64,000 bases of DNA, taken from the NCBI GenBank assembly GCA_036227345.1, contig CP109468.1:2480001-2544000 (forward strand). The letters are read 5' to 3'. The stretch comes from Streptomyces sp. NBC_01463 (GTDB lineage Bacteria; Actinomycetota; Actinomycetes; Streptomycetales; Streptomycetaceae). The notes under the pieces are model-generated. The model ran no database searches and was not told the DNA's origin. It saw only the letters and a list, made by a program, of their open reading frames with translations. Made by a program: the position numbers and the translations under genes. Shown in pieces: positions 1 to 8,519 of this stretch (its first letter is position 1; the number at the start of each line of letters is the position of its first letter).

Positions 1-937
1 GAATCCGGTTGTCCGCGGAAAGCCGGAAGTAGTGGAACTGATTGGCGCTGTCGCCCAGTCCCTGCCGGTTCTTCCAGCCGATGGCGGCGAGCTGGTCAGC
101 GGTCAGCGGCTCGGTCATCAGGGCGTAGTCGTAGACCGGGACGGTGTACGGACGCACCCGCTTCACGAGGGAGGGGAAGATGTTCGTGCCGAGCGCGACC
201 CGGCGCGCGAGGATCTTGCCGTACGGCGTCCGGACCGCCATTCCGGTTCCGGTTCGGGCCAGCTCCAGGCCCCGGGTGTGCTCGTAGATCCGCACCCCCA
301 GGTCGAGGCAGGCCTGCTTCAGACCCCAGACCAGCTTGGCGGGGTGCAGCATCGCGACACCGCGGCGGTCCCAGAGGCCGCCCAGGAATGTCGGTGAGTC
401 GACTTCTGCGCGCAGCGCGTCCCGGTCCAGGAACTCGACCCCGCCGAAGCCGTGCCCCTCGGCTTCCCGGTGCCATTCCCGCAGCTCTTCGAGCTGGTGG
501 GGCTGGGTGGCGACATCGATCTCGCCGGTGCGCTCGAACTCGCAGTCGATGGAGTAGCGGGCCACGGCCTCCTCGATGGCGTCGAGGTTGCGCGCGCCGA
601 GCTCCTCCAGCTTCCGGATCTCGTCGGGCCAGCGCTCCAGCCCGTTGGGCAGTCCGTGGGTGAGGGAGGCGGCGCAGAATCCGCCGTTGCGGCCCGAGGC
701 GGCCCAGCCCGTCTCGTGCCCCTCGATCAGGACGACATCGCGTTCCGGTTCGCGTTCCTTGGCGAGCAGAGCGGTCCACAGTCCGCTGTAGCCGCCGCCG
801 ATGACGAGGAGATCGCAGTGCTCGTCGCCGGTGAGCGCGGGCAGCGCGTCGGGCCGGCCGGGGTCGTCCAGCCAGAACGACACCGGCTTCGCGTCGGAGA
901 GTGATTGTGCGGCAGTACGCATGGCACCTGGGGCCAT
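1..937 (-). CDS. FAD-dependent amine oxidoreductase (DAO family, PuuB-like), partial
   Basis: Probable flavoprotein that oxidises an amine such as putrescine or a gamma-glutamylated polyamine; the substrate is inferred from the neighbours. The N-terminus carries an FAD-binding Rossmann motif (VIGGGYSG, about residues 45-52) followed by GWAASGRNGG, typical of DAO-fold oxidases. About 312 residues are visible; the C-terminus lies beyond the left edge. The last visible residues (ANQFHYFRLSADNR) fit the catalytic region of this family. The ATG at 937 is chosen because AAGGAG lies about 9 bases upstream; an in-frame ATG at 922 is the alternative. It is last in the leftward polyamine operon, 23 bases after the PotC-like permease. 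Confidence 0.88.
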   Translation of the reverse strand, partial: MAPGAMRTAAQSLSDAKPVSFWLDDPGRPDALPALTGDEHCDLLVIGGGYSGLWTALLAKEREPERDVVLIEGHETGWAASGRNGGFCAASLTHGLPNGLERWPDEIRKLEELGARNLDAIEEAVARYSIDCEFERTGEIDVATQPHQLEELREWHREAEGHGFGGVEFLDRDALRAEVDSPTFLGGLWDRRGVAMLHPAKLVWGLKQACLDLGVRIYEHTRGLELARTGTGMAVRTPYGKILARRVALGTNIFPSLVKRVRPYTVPVYDYALMTEPLTADQLAAIGWKNRQGLGDSANQFHYFRLSADNRI

Positions 938-960
938 GGTTTCCAACTCCTTCGGGACTT

Positions 961-1761
961 TCAGGGTCGTGCGTTCTTCCGCCGGTTCGCGATCAGCTGG
1001 CCGGCGAGAACCACCAGTACCGCAATGATGAACATCGCCGTACCGATGACGTTGATCTGCACGGGAGTGCCGCGCTGTGCCGAACCCCAGACGAACATGG
1101 GGAAGGTCACCGTGGAGCCCGCGTTGAAATTGGTGATGATGAAATCGTCGAAGGAGAGCGCGAAGGCCAGCAGCGCTCCCGCGGCGATTCCGGGGGCGGC
1201 GATCGGCAGGGTCACCCGCACGAAGGTCTGCACCGGTCCCGCGTACAGATCGCGCGCCGCCTCCTCCAGCCTCGGGTCCATCGACATGACGCGCGCCTTG
1301 ACGGCCGTCACGACGAAGCTGAGGCAGAACATGATGTGCGCGATGAGGATCGTCCAGAAGCCGAGCTGTGCGCCCATGTTGAGGAACAGGGTGAGCAGCG
1401 AGGCGGCCATGACGACCTCGGGCATCGCCATCGGCAGGAAGATCAGCGAGTTGATCGCGCCGCGCGCCCGGAAGCGGTAGCGGACCAGGGCGAACGCGAT
1501 CATCGTGCCGAGCACGGTGGCGCCGACCGTGGCCCAGACGGCGATCTGGAGGGAGAGCGAGAGGGAGCCGCACATGTCGGCGACGCCGCAGGGGTCCTTC
1601 CAGGCATCCACCGAGAAGCGCTGCCAGGAGTAGTTGAAGCGGCCGTTGGGCTTGTTGAAGGAGAACACCATCACGACGATGTTCGGCAGGATCATGTAGG
1701 CGAGGGTCAGCAGACCCGCGATGACGATCAGATGGCGTCGCAGCCAGCGCAGTACGGGCAT
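961..1761 (-). CDS. Polyamine-type ABC transporter permease (PotC-like)
   Basis: Inner-membrane permease of a spermidine/putrescine-type importer, 266 residues. It has an N-terminal membrane helix (VIAGLLTLAYMIL), about five further hydrophobic segments, and the cytoplasmic EAA loop (EEAARDLYAGPVQTF) that docks on the ATPase. Its start overlaps the stop of the preceding permease by one base (TGATG), so the two are translationally coupled. PotC-like rather than PotB-like is judged from order and length. Substrate is inferred from the flanking aldehyde dehydrogenase and amine oxidase genes. Confidence 0.92.
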   Translation of the reverse strand: MPVLRWLRRHLIVIAGLLTLAYMILPNIVVMVFSFNKPNGRFNYSWQRFSVDAWKDPCGVADMCGSLSLSLQIAVWATVGATVLGTMIAFALVRYRFRARGAINSLIFLPMAMPEVVMAASLLTLFLNMGAQLGFWTILIAHIMFCLSFVVTAVKARVMSMDPRLEEAARDLYAGPVQTFVRVTLPIAAPGIAAGALLAFALSFDDFIITNFNAGSTVTFPMFVWGSAQRGTPVQINVIGTAMFIIAVLVVLAGQLIANRRKNARP

Positions 1762-2687
1762 CAGACCAGGTCCTCCGTCCCGGAGCGGCGGATGTAGACG
1801 GTGACCATGATCAGGACGACCGCCATGAGGATGAAGGAGAGCGCGGCCGCCGTCGGATAGTCGAGGACGCGCAGGAACTGGGTCTGGATGACGCTGCCGA
1901 CCATCTTGGTGTCGGTGGAGCCCAGCAGTTCCGCGTTGACGTAGTCACCGCTGGCCGGGATGAAGGTGAGCAGTGTCCCGGAGACGACACCCGGCATGGA
2001 CAGCGGGAACGTGACCTTGCGGAAGGTGGTGGCGGGGGTGGCGTACAGATCCCCGGCCGCCTCGTGCAGCCGGCCGTCGATCCGCTCCAGCGAGGTGTAG
2101 AGCGGCAGGATCATGAACGGCAGGAAGTTGTACGTGAGGCCGCAGACGACCGCCATGGGGGTGGCCAGCACCCGGTTGTTCTCGGTCCAGCCGAGCCAGC
2201 TGGTGACGTCCAGGACGTGCAGCGTGTTCAGTACGTCGACGACCGCGCCGCCGTCCGCGAGGATCGTCTTCCAGGCGAGCGTACGGATCAGGAAGCTGGT
2301 GAAGAACGGGGCGATGACCAGCACCAGCACCAGGTTGCGCCAGCGGCCCGCCTTGAACGCGATGAGGTAGGCGAGCGGGTAGCCGAGCAGCAGGCACAGG
2401 ATCGTCGCGGTGCCCGCGTACAGCAGGGACCGGATGAACTGCGGGTAGTAGTCGGTCAGCGCGTCCCAGTACGTCTGGAAGTGCCAGGTGACCTCGAACC
2501 CCTTCTCCAGGGACCCGGTCTGTACGGAGGTCGAGGCCTGGTAGACGAGCGGGAGCGCGAAGAAGACGACGAGCCACAGGATGCCGGGGAGCAGCAGCCA
2601 GTAGGGGACGAGGCGCTTGCGGGTGGAGGGCTTGCGCAGGACCGGCTCGGTGGCGGGGGCCGGTGGTGCCTCCTTGGTGAGGCTCAC
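1761..2687 (-). CDS. Polyamine-type ABC transporter permease (PotB-like)
   Basis: Second permease subunit, 308 residues, about six membrane helices. It has an EAA-type loop (HEAAGDLYATPATTF) in the C-terminal half. The open frame extends further upstream, but that part is only a shadow of the ATPase gene. The GTG at 2687 is preferred because it overlaps the ATPase stop (GTGA) and has GGAGG 7 bases upstream. The mature region starts with a short proline-rich cytoplasmic tail before the first helix (YWLLLPGILWLVVFF). It forms the heterodimeric channel with the next permease. Confidence 0.92.
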   Translation of the reverse strand: MSLTKEAPPAPATEPVLRKPSTRKRLVPYWLLLPGILWLVVFFALPLVYQASTSVQTGSLEKGFEVTWHFQTYWDALTDYYPQFIRSLLYAGTATILCLLLGYPLAYLIAFKAGRWRNLVLVLVIAPFFTSFLIRTLAWKTILADGGAVVDVLNTLHVLDVTSWLGWTENNRVLATPMAVVCGLTYNFLPFMILPLYTSLERIDGRLHEAAGDLYATPATTFRKVTFPLSMPGVVSGTLLTFIPASGDYVNAELLGSTDTKMVGSVIQTQFLRVLDYPTAAALSFILMAVVLIMVTVYIRRSGTEDLV

Positions 2688-3832
2688 GCCGCGTCCTCCA
2701 CCGTCTCCACACCGGCGTCGATGTCCTGGGAGGCATCCAGGCCGAAGGTGTGCGCCGGGTTCCAGTGCAGGACGACCTCGGCTCCCGGGGTGAGGCCGGT
2801 GCGGGACTCGACGTTCTGCTCGTAGACGTGCAGCGCCTTGCCTGCCGGGCTCTCGACCACGTACTGCGTGGAGACGCCGATGAAGCTGGAGTCGACGATC
2901 CGGCCGGTGACGCGGTTGCGTCCGTCCGCTATCGCGTCGGCGTCGTCGGCGCGCGCGAGCGATATCTTCTCCGGGCGGATGCCGAGCAGCAGCTTGCCGC
3001 CGTTGTCGGTGGGGCCCGCGCACCGGTCGGCGGGCAGCCGGAGCTTGCCGCCGCCGGCCGCCACGACGATGTCGGTGCCCGCGGAGACGACCTCGCCCTC
3101 GATCAGGTTCGAGGTGCCGAGGAAGTTGGCGACGAAGGTGGTCCGCGGGTTCTCGTACAGATCGGCGGGGGCACCGAGCTGTTCGACCCGGCCCGCGTTC
3201 ATCACCGCGACGGTGTCGGCCATGGTCATGGCCTCCTCCTGGTCGTGGGTGACGTGGATGAACGTGATGCCGACCTCGGTCTGGATGCGCTTGAGTTCGA
3301 GCTGCATCTGGCGGCGCAGCTTGAGGTCGAGGGCGCCGAGCGGTTCGTCCAGCAGCAGGACCTGCGGGTGGTTGATCAGGGCGCGGGCGACGGCGACTCG
3401 CTGCTGCTGGCCGCCGGAGAGCTGATGGGGCTTGCGCTTGGCGAAGTCGCCGAGCTGGACGAGCTCCAGCATGTCGTCGACCTGCTTCTTCACCGACTTG
3501 ATGCCTCGCCGGCGCAGACCGAAGGCGACGTTCTCGGTGATGTCCAGGTGCGGGAAGAGCGCGTAGCTCTGGAAGACCGTGTTGACGGGCCGCTTGTACG
3601 GCGGCAGGCCGGTGATGTCGCGGCCGCCGAGGGTGACGGTGCCGGTGGTGGCCTCCTCCAGCCCCGCGATCATCCGCAGGGTGGTTGTCTTGCCGCAGCC
3701 GGACGCGCCGAGCAGCGCGAAGAAGGAGCCCTGCGGGACGGTCAGATCGAGCGGTCGGACGGCGGCGAAGGAGCCGTACGTCTTGCTGATCCCGGTGAGG
3801 CGGACGTCGCCGCCTGTCTGCTGCTGTGTCAT
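2684..3832 (-). CDS. Polyamine-type ABC transporter ATP-binding protein (PotA-like)
   Basis: ATPase driving the importer, 382 residues, usual for PotA. Visible motifs in order: Walker A GASGCGKT (about residue 43), Q-loop VFQSYALFPH, signature LSGGQQQR, Walker B VLLLDEP and H-loop VTHDQEEA. A C-terminal TOBE-like regulatory region follows (LLGIRPEKISL). The gene lies 57 bases after the binding-protein gene and overlaps the next permease by four bases, so the operon is read as one unit. The fold is certain; polyamine specificity is inferred from context. Confidence 0.94.
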   Translation of the reverse strand: MTQQQTGGDVRLTGISKTYGSFAAVRPLDLTVPQGSFFALLGASGCGKTTTLRMIAGLEEATTGTVTLGGRDITGLPPYKRPVNTVFQSYALFPHLDITENVAFGLRRRGIKSVKKQVDDMLELVQLGDFAKRKPHQLSGGQQQRVAVARALINHPQVLLLDEPLGALDLKLRRQMQLELKRIQTEVGITFIHVTHDQEEAMTMADTVAVMNAGRVEQLGAPADLYENPRTTFVANFLGTSNLIEGEVVSAGTDIVVAAGGGKLRLPADRCAGPTDNGGKLLLGIRPEKISLARADDADAIADGRNRVTGRIVDSSFIGVSTQYVVESPAGKALHVYEQNVESRTGLTPGAEVVLHWNPAHTFGLDASQDIDAGVETVEDAA

Positions 3833-3889
3833 GGATCGCAGTCCCAGTGGTGTCAGAGGGAGATCAGGGAGAGGAAGGGCGTGGCGTCG

Positions 3890-5140
3890 TCAGGCGCCGA
3901 TGAGCTTGGCGAACTTCTCCTCGTACGCCGTCTCTTCCTTGGAGGTGAGGGAGCGGAAGGCGTGCGACCTGGCGGCCATCGCCTTGTCCGGGAGGATCAG
4001 CGTGTTGGCGGCCATCGCCTTGTCGATCCTGGCGAGTTCCGCGCGTACCCCGTCGACCGGGCAGACGTAGTTGATGTACGCGGCGAGCTGGGCGGCGACC
4101 GGGGGCTCGTAGTAGTAGTCCATGAGCTTCTCGGCGTTGGTCTTGTGCCGGGCCTTGGCCGGGACCAGCATGTTGTCGCTGGAGGTGATGTATCCGGCGG
4201 CCGGGATGGCGAACTTGATGTCCGGGTTCCCGGCCTGGAGCTGGATGATGTCGCCGGCCCAGGCGACGCAGGCGGCGATGTCGCCCTTGTCGAGGTCGGC
4301 GGTGTAGTCGTTGCCGGTGAAGCGGCGTATCTGGTTCTTGTCGACGCCCTTCTGGAGCCGGCCTATCGCCGCGTCGTAGTCGGCGTCGGTGAACTTCCCC
4401 GGGTCCTTGCCCATGTCGAGCAGGGTCATCCCGACGGAGTCGCGCATCTCGGAGAGGAAACCGACCCGGCCCTTGAGGGTGGGGTCGTCGAGCAGCTGGG
4501 TCACCGAGTCGACCTTGCGGCCGCCGGTCGCCTTGGAGTTGTAGGCGATGACGGTCGGGATGCCGGTCCAGGGGTAGGAGTAGGCGCGGCCGGGGTCCCA
4601 GTCGGGGGTGCGGAACTGGGCCGAGAGGTTGGCGAAGGCGTGCGGCAGGTTCGACGGGTCGAGCTTCTGGGCCCAGCCGAGCCGGATGATGCGGGCGGCC
4701 AGCCAGTCGGTGACGATGATCAGGTCACGGCCGGTGTCCTGGCCGGCCGCGAGCTGCGGTTTTATCTTCCCGAAGAACTCGACGTTGTCGTTGATGTCCT
4801 CGGTGTACTTGACCTTGATCCCGGTGCGTTCGGTGAACGCGTCCAGGGTGGGCCGGTGCTTCTCGTCCTCGCTGACGTCCATGTACTCGGTCCAGTTGGA
4901 GAAGTTGACCCGCTTCTCCTTGGCCGAGTGGTCGTCCGAGGCCGCCGCCGCGTCACCCTCCCGTTTGGCGGGCGGGATGCCGCACGCGCTCAGTGTCCCC
5001 AGGCCGCCGGCCGCGAGCGCGCCGAGACCTGAGGCGCGCAACAGCGACCGGCGGGTGAGGGCTCCCCTGCCGTTGGTCAGACTCCGGCGCATCGCGGCCA
5101 GCTGGGCCGCGGAGAGACGCTCGGGCTCGTACTGCTCCAT
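3890..5140 (-). CDS. Polyamine-type substrate-binding lipoprotein (PotD-like), Tat-exported
   Basis: Extracytoplasmic binding protein of 416 residues. The N-terminus carries a twin-arginine motif (TRRSLLRASG, RR at 30-31) and a lipobox ending in Cys53 (TLSAC), so it is predicted to be a Tat-exported lipoprotein. The early sequence NFSNWTEYMD is typical of PotD/PotF proteins, where an N-terminal Trp contributes to amine binding. A paralogue lies at 19556-20719, with shared blocks such as IRRFTGNDY and NYVCPV. It is 43 bases downstream of the aldehyde dehydrogenase gene. Confidence 0.92.
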   Translation of the reverse strand: MEQYEPERLSAAQLAAMRRSLTNGRGALTRRSLLRASGLGALAAGGLGTLSACGIPPAKREGDAAAASDDHSAKEKRVNFSNWTEYMDVSEDEKHRPTLDAFTERTGIKVKYTEDINDNVEFFGKIKPQLAAGQDTGRDLIIVTDWLAARIIRLGWAQKLDPSNLPHAFANLSAQFRTPDWDPGRAYSYPWTGIPTVIAYNSKATGGRKVDSVTQLLDDPTLKGRVGFLSEMRDSVGMTLLDMGKDPGKFTDADYDAAIGRLQKGVDKNQIRRFTGNDYTADLDKGDIAACVAWAGDIIQLQAGNPDIKFAIPAAGYITSSDNMLVPAKARHKTNAEKLMDYYYEPPVAAQLAAYINYVCPVDGVRAELARIDKAMAANTLILPDKAMAARSHAFRSLTSKEETAYEEKFAKLIGA

Positions 5141-5183
5141 ACGCGTTGCCCTTTCGGGTGGGTATGCGGCCGGTCCGGCCTGG

Positions 5184-6698
5184 TTATCGGTCCCCGAAGA
5201 TCGTGCGGTGCCAGTCCTTCCGGGCGACCGCGGTGTTGTCGTACATCACGTGCTTGACCTGCGTGTACTCCTCGAAGGAGTACGACGACATGTCCTTGCC
5301 GAAGCCGCTGGCCTTGTATCCGCCGTGCGGCATCTCGCTGATGATCGGAATGTGGTCGTTCACCCACACGCAGCCCGCCTTGATCTCGCGGGTGGCGCGG
5401 CCCGCCCGGTACAGGTCGCGGGTCCAGGCGGAGGCGGCGAGTCCGTACGGGGTGTCGTTGGCCAGCGCGATGCCCTCGTCGTCGGTGTCGAAGGGCAGCA
5501 CGACCAGGACCGGGCCGAAGATCTCGGACTGGACGATCTCGCTGTCCTGGGCGGCACCGGCGACCAGGGTCGGCCGGTAGTAGGCGCCGTCCGCCAGCTC
5601 GCCGCCGGGGGCCTCGCCGCCGGTGACGACGGTGGCGTAGGCGCGGGCGCGCTCGACGAAACCGGCGACCCGGTCGCGCTGGGCGTGGCTGATCAGCGGG
5701 CCGAGGTCGGTCTTCGGGTCGAACGGGTCGCCGAGCCGGACGGTCTCCATCAGCGCGGCGACGCCCTGCACGAAGGCGTCGTACAGCGGGCGCTGGACGT
5801 AGGCGCGGGTGGCCGCCGTGCAGTCCTGGCCGGTGTTGATCAGGGAGCCCGCGACGGCTCCGTTGACCGCGGCCTCCAGGTCGGCGTCGTCGAAGACGAG
5901 GAAGGGGGCCTTGCCGCCGAGTTCGAGGTGGAGCCGCTTGACGGTGGAGGTGGCGATCTCCGCGACGCGCTTGCCGACGGCGGTGGAGCCGGTGAAGGAG
6001 GTCATCACGACGTCCGGGTGGCCGACGAGGTGCTCGCCGGCGTCCTTGCCCGCGCCGGTGACGATGTTGATCACACCGTCCGGGATGCCCGCCTCGGTGG
6101 CCGCCTGCGCGAACATCAGCGAGGTCAGCGGGGTGATCTCGGCGGGCTTGAGCACGATGGTGTTGCCCGCGGCGACGGCCGGGAGGACCTTCCAGGCGGC
6201 CATCTGGAGCGGGTAGTTCCAGGGTGCGATGGAGCCGATGACACCGATCGCCTCACGCCGTACGTGCGAGGTGTGGTCGCCGGAGTACTCACCGGCGGAC
6301 TTCCCCTCCAAATGGCGGGCGGCGCCGGCGAAGAAGGAGGTGTTGTCGACCGTGCCCGGGACGTCGAACTCGGTGGAGAGCTTGACGGGCTTGCCGCACT
6401 GGAGGGACTCCGCGTACGCGAAGTCGTCCGCCTGCTCGGCGAGGACGGCGGCGAAGCGGTGCATCGCATCGGACCGCTCGCCGGGGGTGGCCCCGGACCA
6501 GCCGGGGAAGGCCTCGCGCGCCGCGGCGACGGCCGCGTCGACATCGGCCGTGCCGGCCAGCTCGTACGTGTAGACGGTGGCGCCGGTCGCCGGGTTCACG
6601 ACCTCGTGCGTGCGCCCCGAGGTTCCTGGCCGCAGCCTTCCGCCGATGTACTGCGCGCCGTCCGCGAAGCGGTCCTGCACCTGGAAGCTGTTGCCCAT
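5184..6698 (-). CDS. Aldehyde dehydrogenase, probable gamma-aminobutyraldehyde dehydrogenase
   Basis: NAD(P)-dependent oxidation of an amino-aldehyde, probably 4-aminobutyraldehyde to GABA. The 504-residue length is normal for the superfamily. Catalytic residues are visible: general base Glu259 in HLELGGKAP and nucleophile Cys293 in NTGQDCTAATR; the cofactor motif is SFTGSTAVGK. The frame is open far upstream, but the ATG at 6698 has GGAGGAG behind it and aligns with the family N-terminus. It is the first gene of the leftward transporter operon. A paralogue lies at 20950-22389. GABA-aldehyde specificity is inferred from context. Confidence 0.9.
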   Translation of the reverse strand: MGNSFQVQDRFADGAQYIGGRLRPGTSGRTHEVVNPATGATVYTYELAGTADVDAAVAAAREAFPGWSGATPGERSDAMHRFAAVLAEQADDFAYAESLQCGKPVKLSTEFDVPGTVDNTSFFAGAARHLEGKSAGEYSGDHTSHVRREAIGVIGSIAPWNYPLQMAAWKVLPAVAAGNTIVLKPAEITPLTSLMFAQAATEAGIPDGVINIVTGAGKDAGEHLVGHPDVVMTSFTGSTAVGKRVAEIATSTVKRLHLELGGKAPFLVFDDADLEAAVNGAVAGSLINTGQDCTAATRAYVQRPLYDAFVQGVAALMETVRLGDPFDPKTDLGPLISHAQRDRVAGFVERARAYATVVTGGEAPGGELADGAYYRPTLVAGAAQDSEIVQSEIFGPVLVVLPFDTDDEGIALANDTPYGLAASAWTRDLYRAGRATREIKAGCVWVNDHIPIISEMPHGGYKASGFGKDMSSYSFEEYTQVKHVMYDNTAVARKDWHRTIFGDR

Positions 6699-6788
6699 CA
6701 CGCTCTCCTCCGCCGCTGTCCCCGCAGACCGGGGGCGGCGTAGCTTCTGCTCGATTTGAGTGCCGATCCTGACAGAGGGGACCCATCC

Positions 6789-6832
6789 CAACAAGTGATT
6801 CCGTTGTTGCCTTTTGGTTACGCGACGGAATC
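6789..6832. promoter_or_regulatory. Candidate operator region of the polyamine operon
   Basis: This AT-rich stretch lies in the divergent gap between the aldehyde dehydrogenase and NADAR genes. It contains CAACAA (6789-6794) mirrored by TTGTTG (6804-6809), and GATTCCGT (6797-6804) mirrored by ACGGAATC (6825-6832). The segment CAACAA..ATT.C.T.G recurs at 22506-22523 in the promoter of the regulator and second dehydrogenase, with 12 of 18 positions identical. A shared site for the Lrp/AsnC regulator is an inference. Confidence 0.4.
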
Positions 6833-6887
6833 TGTCGACCATGTGTCGCGTCGGTGCGGAATTCCCCGTACGTAGTGTCAGTGGCGG

Positions 6888-7511
6888 ATGCCAGACTCGC
6901 GTGTCATGGAAGACATCGGGGACATCCGGGATGTACGAGGGCTCGTGTCGCGGGGCGATCGGGGCGACCGAGTGAAGTACCTGCTCTTCTGGGGGCACCG
7001 GCCGCGTCCGGACGGCCGGATCGGTGCGAGCTGTCTCAGCCAGTGGTGGCCCGCGCCCTTCACGGCCGACGGGGTCACCTATGCGTCGGCCGAGCACTGG
7101 ATGATGGCCGGCAAGGCGCGGCTGTTCGGTGACGCCGAGGCCGCGGAGCGTGCGGTGGCGGCCAGGACCCCGGCCGAGGCGAAGAAGGTGGGCCGGCTGG
7201 TCCGCGATTTCGACGGCACCGTCTGGGAGCGCGAGCGGTTCGGCCTGGTCGTGGCGGGCAGCGTCCACAAGTTCGGCCAGAACCCGGGGCTGGGTCGCTT
7301 CCTGCTGGGCACGGGCGACCGGGTGCTGGTCGAGGCGAGCCCGATGGACCGGATCTGGGGCATCGGGCTGGCGGCGGACGATCCGCGCGCGGAGGACCCG
7401 GCGGCCTGGCGGGGCCTGAATCTGCTCGGCTTCGCACTGATGGAGGCGCGGGCCGCGCTGCGGGACGGCACGGTCGGCGCACACGGTGCGGACGGCACGG
7501 AGGGCATATGA
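6888..7511 (+). CDS. NADAR (YbiA-like, DUF1768) family protein
   Basis: 207 residues. NADAR proteins are N-glycosidases acting on ADP-ribose-like or riboflavin-pathway intermediates; the substrate here is not known. Family landmarks are FWGHRP, LSQWWPAPF, YASAEHWMMAGKARLFGD, VHKFGQNP and the C-terminal IWGIGL with NLLGFALMEAR. The ATG at 6888 has no convincing ribosome site; a TAGTGT at 6873-6878 would suit a nearly leaderless message. ATG 6906 is an alternative start. The gene is transcribed away from the polyamine operon and ends at a strong hairpin shared with the DUF4190 gene. Confidence 0.87.
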   Translation: MPDSRVMEDIGDIRDVRGLVSRGDRGDRVKYLLFWGHRPRPDGRIGASCLSQWWPAPFTADGVTYASAEHWMMAGKARLFGDAEAAERAVAARTPAEAKKVGRLVRDFDGTVWERERFGLVVAGSVHKFGQNPGLGRFLLGTGDRVLVEASPMDRIWGIGLAADDPRAEDPAAWRGLNLLGFALMEARAALRDGTVGAHGADGTEGI

Positions 7512-7513
7512 AA

Positions 7514-7556
7514 CGGCCCGTGGGGCGGCGGGAGGTTCCCGTCGCCCCACGGGCCG
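7514..7556. terminator. Bidirectional terminator hairpin
   Basis: A perfect 14-base stem (CGGCCCGTGGGGCG at 7514-7527 pairs with 7543-7556) lies three bases after the NADAR stop codon and before the end of the convergent DUF4190 gene. There is no T-tract, as is usual in Streptomyces. Confidence 0.8.
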
Positions 7557-7613
7557 GATGTGCATGACGCCGGGCAGGCGGCCGTGGCCGGCCGTCGTCG
7601 CCGGGGCCGGGTG

Positions 7614-8396
7614 CTACGGGTGCGCGTGCGCCCCCTCGACGACCAGGGACAACGAGGCCGGCTCGTAGACCGAGGTGTCGTCGTCGAACTCGTCGGTGGT
7701 GATGGCCCAGATGATGAATCCCAGGAACGCCGCGCTGATGGCGATGCCGATCGAGCCGAGGATGACCCCGGCCAGCGCCACCCCGGAGTTGTTGGCCTCG
7801 CCCCGCTTGACCCGGCCGCGGCCTATCAGACCGAAGATCAGCGCGAGGACGCCGAGGATGACGCCGAGTCCGTACATGCAGAAGAGGGCCACCGAGATGA
7901 TGCCGAGCACCAGGGAGGCGATACCCATCCCGTTCGCGGGTCCGGGCCCGCCCCAGGCGCTCTGGCCGTAGCCGGGATAGCCCGCGTAGTCGCCGTACTG
8001 CGGCGGCTGTCCCGGCGCCGGGTAGCCGTACTGCGCAGGCGGGGCCTGGGCCGGGTAGCCGTACTGCCCCATGGGCGGCGGGGTCGCCTGCCCCGGACCG
8101 TTCGGTCCGACGGGCGGTGGCGGCACCGACCCGGAGCCGTGCCAGTCACCGGCGCCGTGCTGCCCCTGGTCGGGGGCTCCGAAACCGGCCGTGGGAACCG
8201 GGCCCGTTCCGACGCCCGGCATCGACGTGACCGTCTGCTGGTCGTGCACGGGCGGCGGCCCGGGATTCCCCTGGTCCGCGTCCGGCTGCGGGCGAGGGTC
8301 CCCGGTGTTCTTGTCCAGCGGCACCCTGGTGTCCGGCGGAGCCCACGGATCGCGCGGCGCGGCCCCGTCCGCGGGCCGTTCTGTGTTGTCTGACAT
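7614..8396 (-). CDS. DUF4190 membrane protein with Pro/Gly/Tyr-rich N-terminus
   Basis: 260 residues. The first roughly 150 are disordered and proline-rich, with repeated QYGYPA-type units. Two membrane helices follow (about residues 158-185 and 206-233), separated by a short basic loop (GRGRVKRGEANNSG); this is the DUF4190 layout. A short acidic tail faces out. Function is unknown. The ATG at 8396 begins MSDNTERP, and the gene is convergent with the NADAR gene. Confidence 0.82.
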   Translation of the reverse strand: MSDNTERPADGAAPRDPWAPPDTRVPLDKNTGDPRPQPDADQGNPGPPPVHDQQTVTSMPGVGTGPVPTAGFGAPDQGQHGAGDWHGSGSVPPPPVGPNGPGQATPPPMGQYGYPAQAPPAQYGYPAPGQPPQYGDYAGYPGYGQSAWGGPGPANGMGIASLVLGIISVALFCMYGLGVILGVLALIFGLIGRGRVKRGEANNSGVALAGVILGSIGIAISAAFLGFIIWAITTDEFDDDTSVYEPASLSLVVEGAHAHP

Positions 8397-8519
8397 GGGC
8401 CTCCCCCATCGTGATGCCCGTCATGCTACGGGCCGCTCCCGTCCTACGATGACTCCCGTCCCCTGCCCGGTTCCCCGACATACCCGGGCCCCGCACCACC
8501 CCTGCCCCCGGAGGATCCG

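Noticed and set aside
2750..5032. 760-residue plus-strand frame opposite the ATPase and binding-protein genes
   Set aside because: Antisense shadow typical of high-GC DNA; Gly/Val/Asp-rich with no domain, while the minus strand encodes clear transporter proteins.
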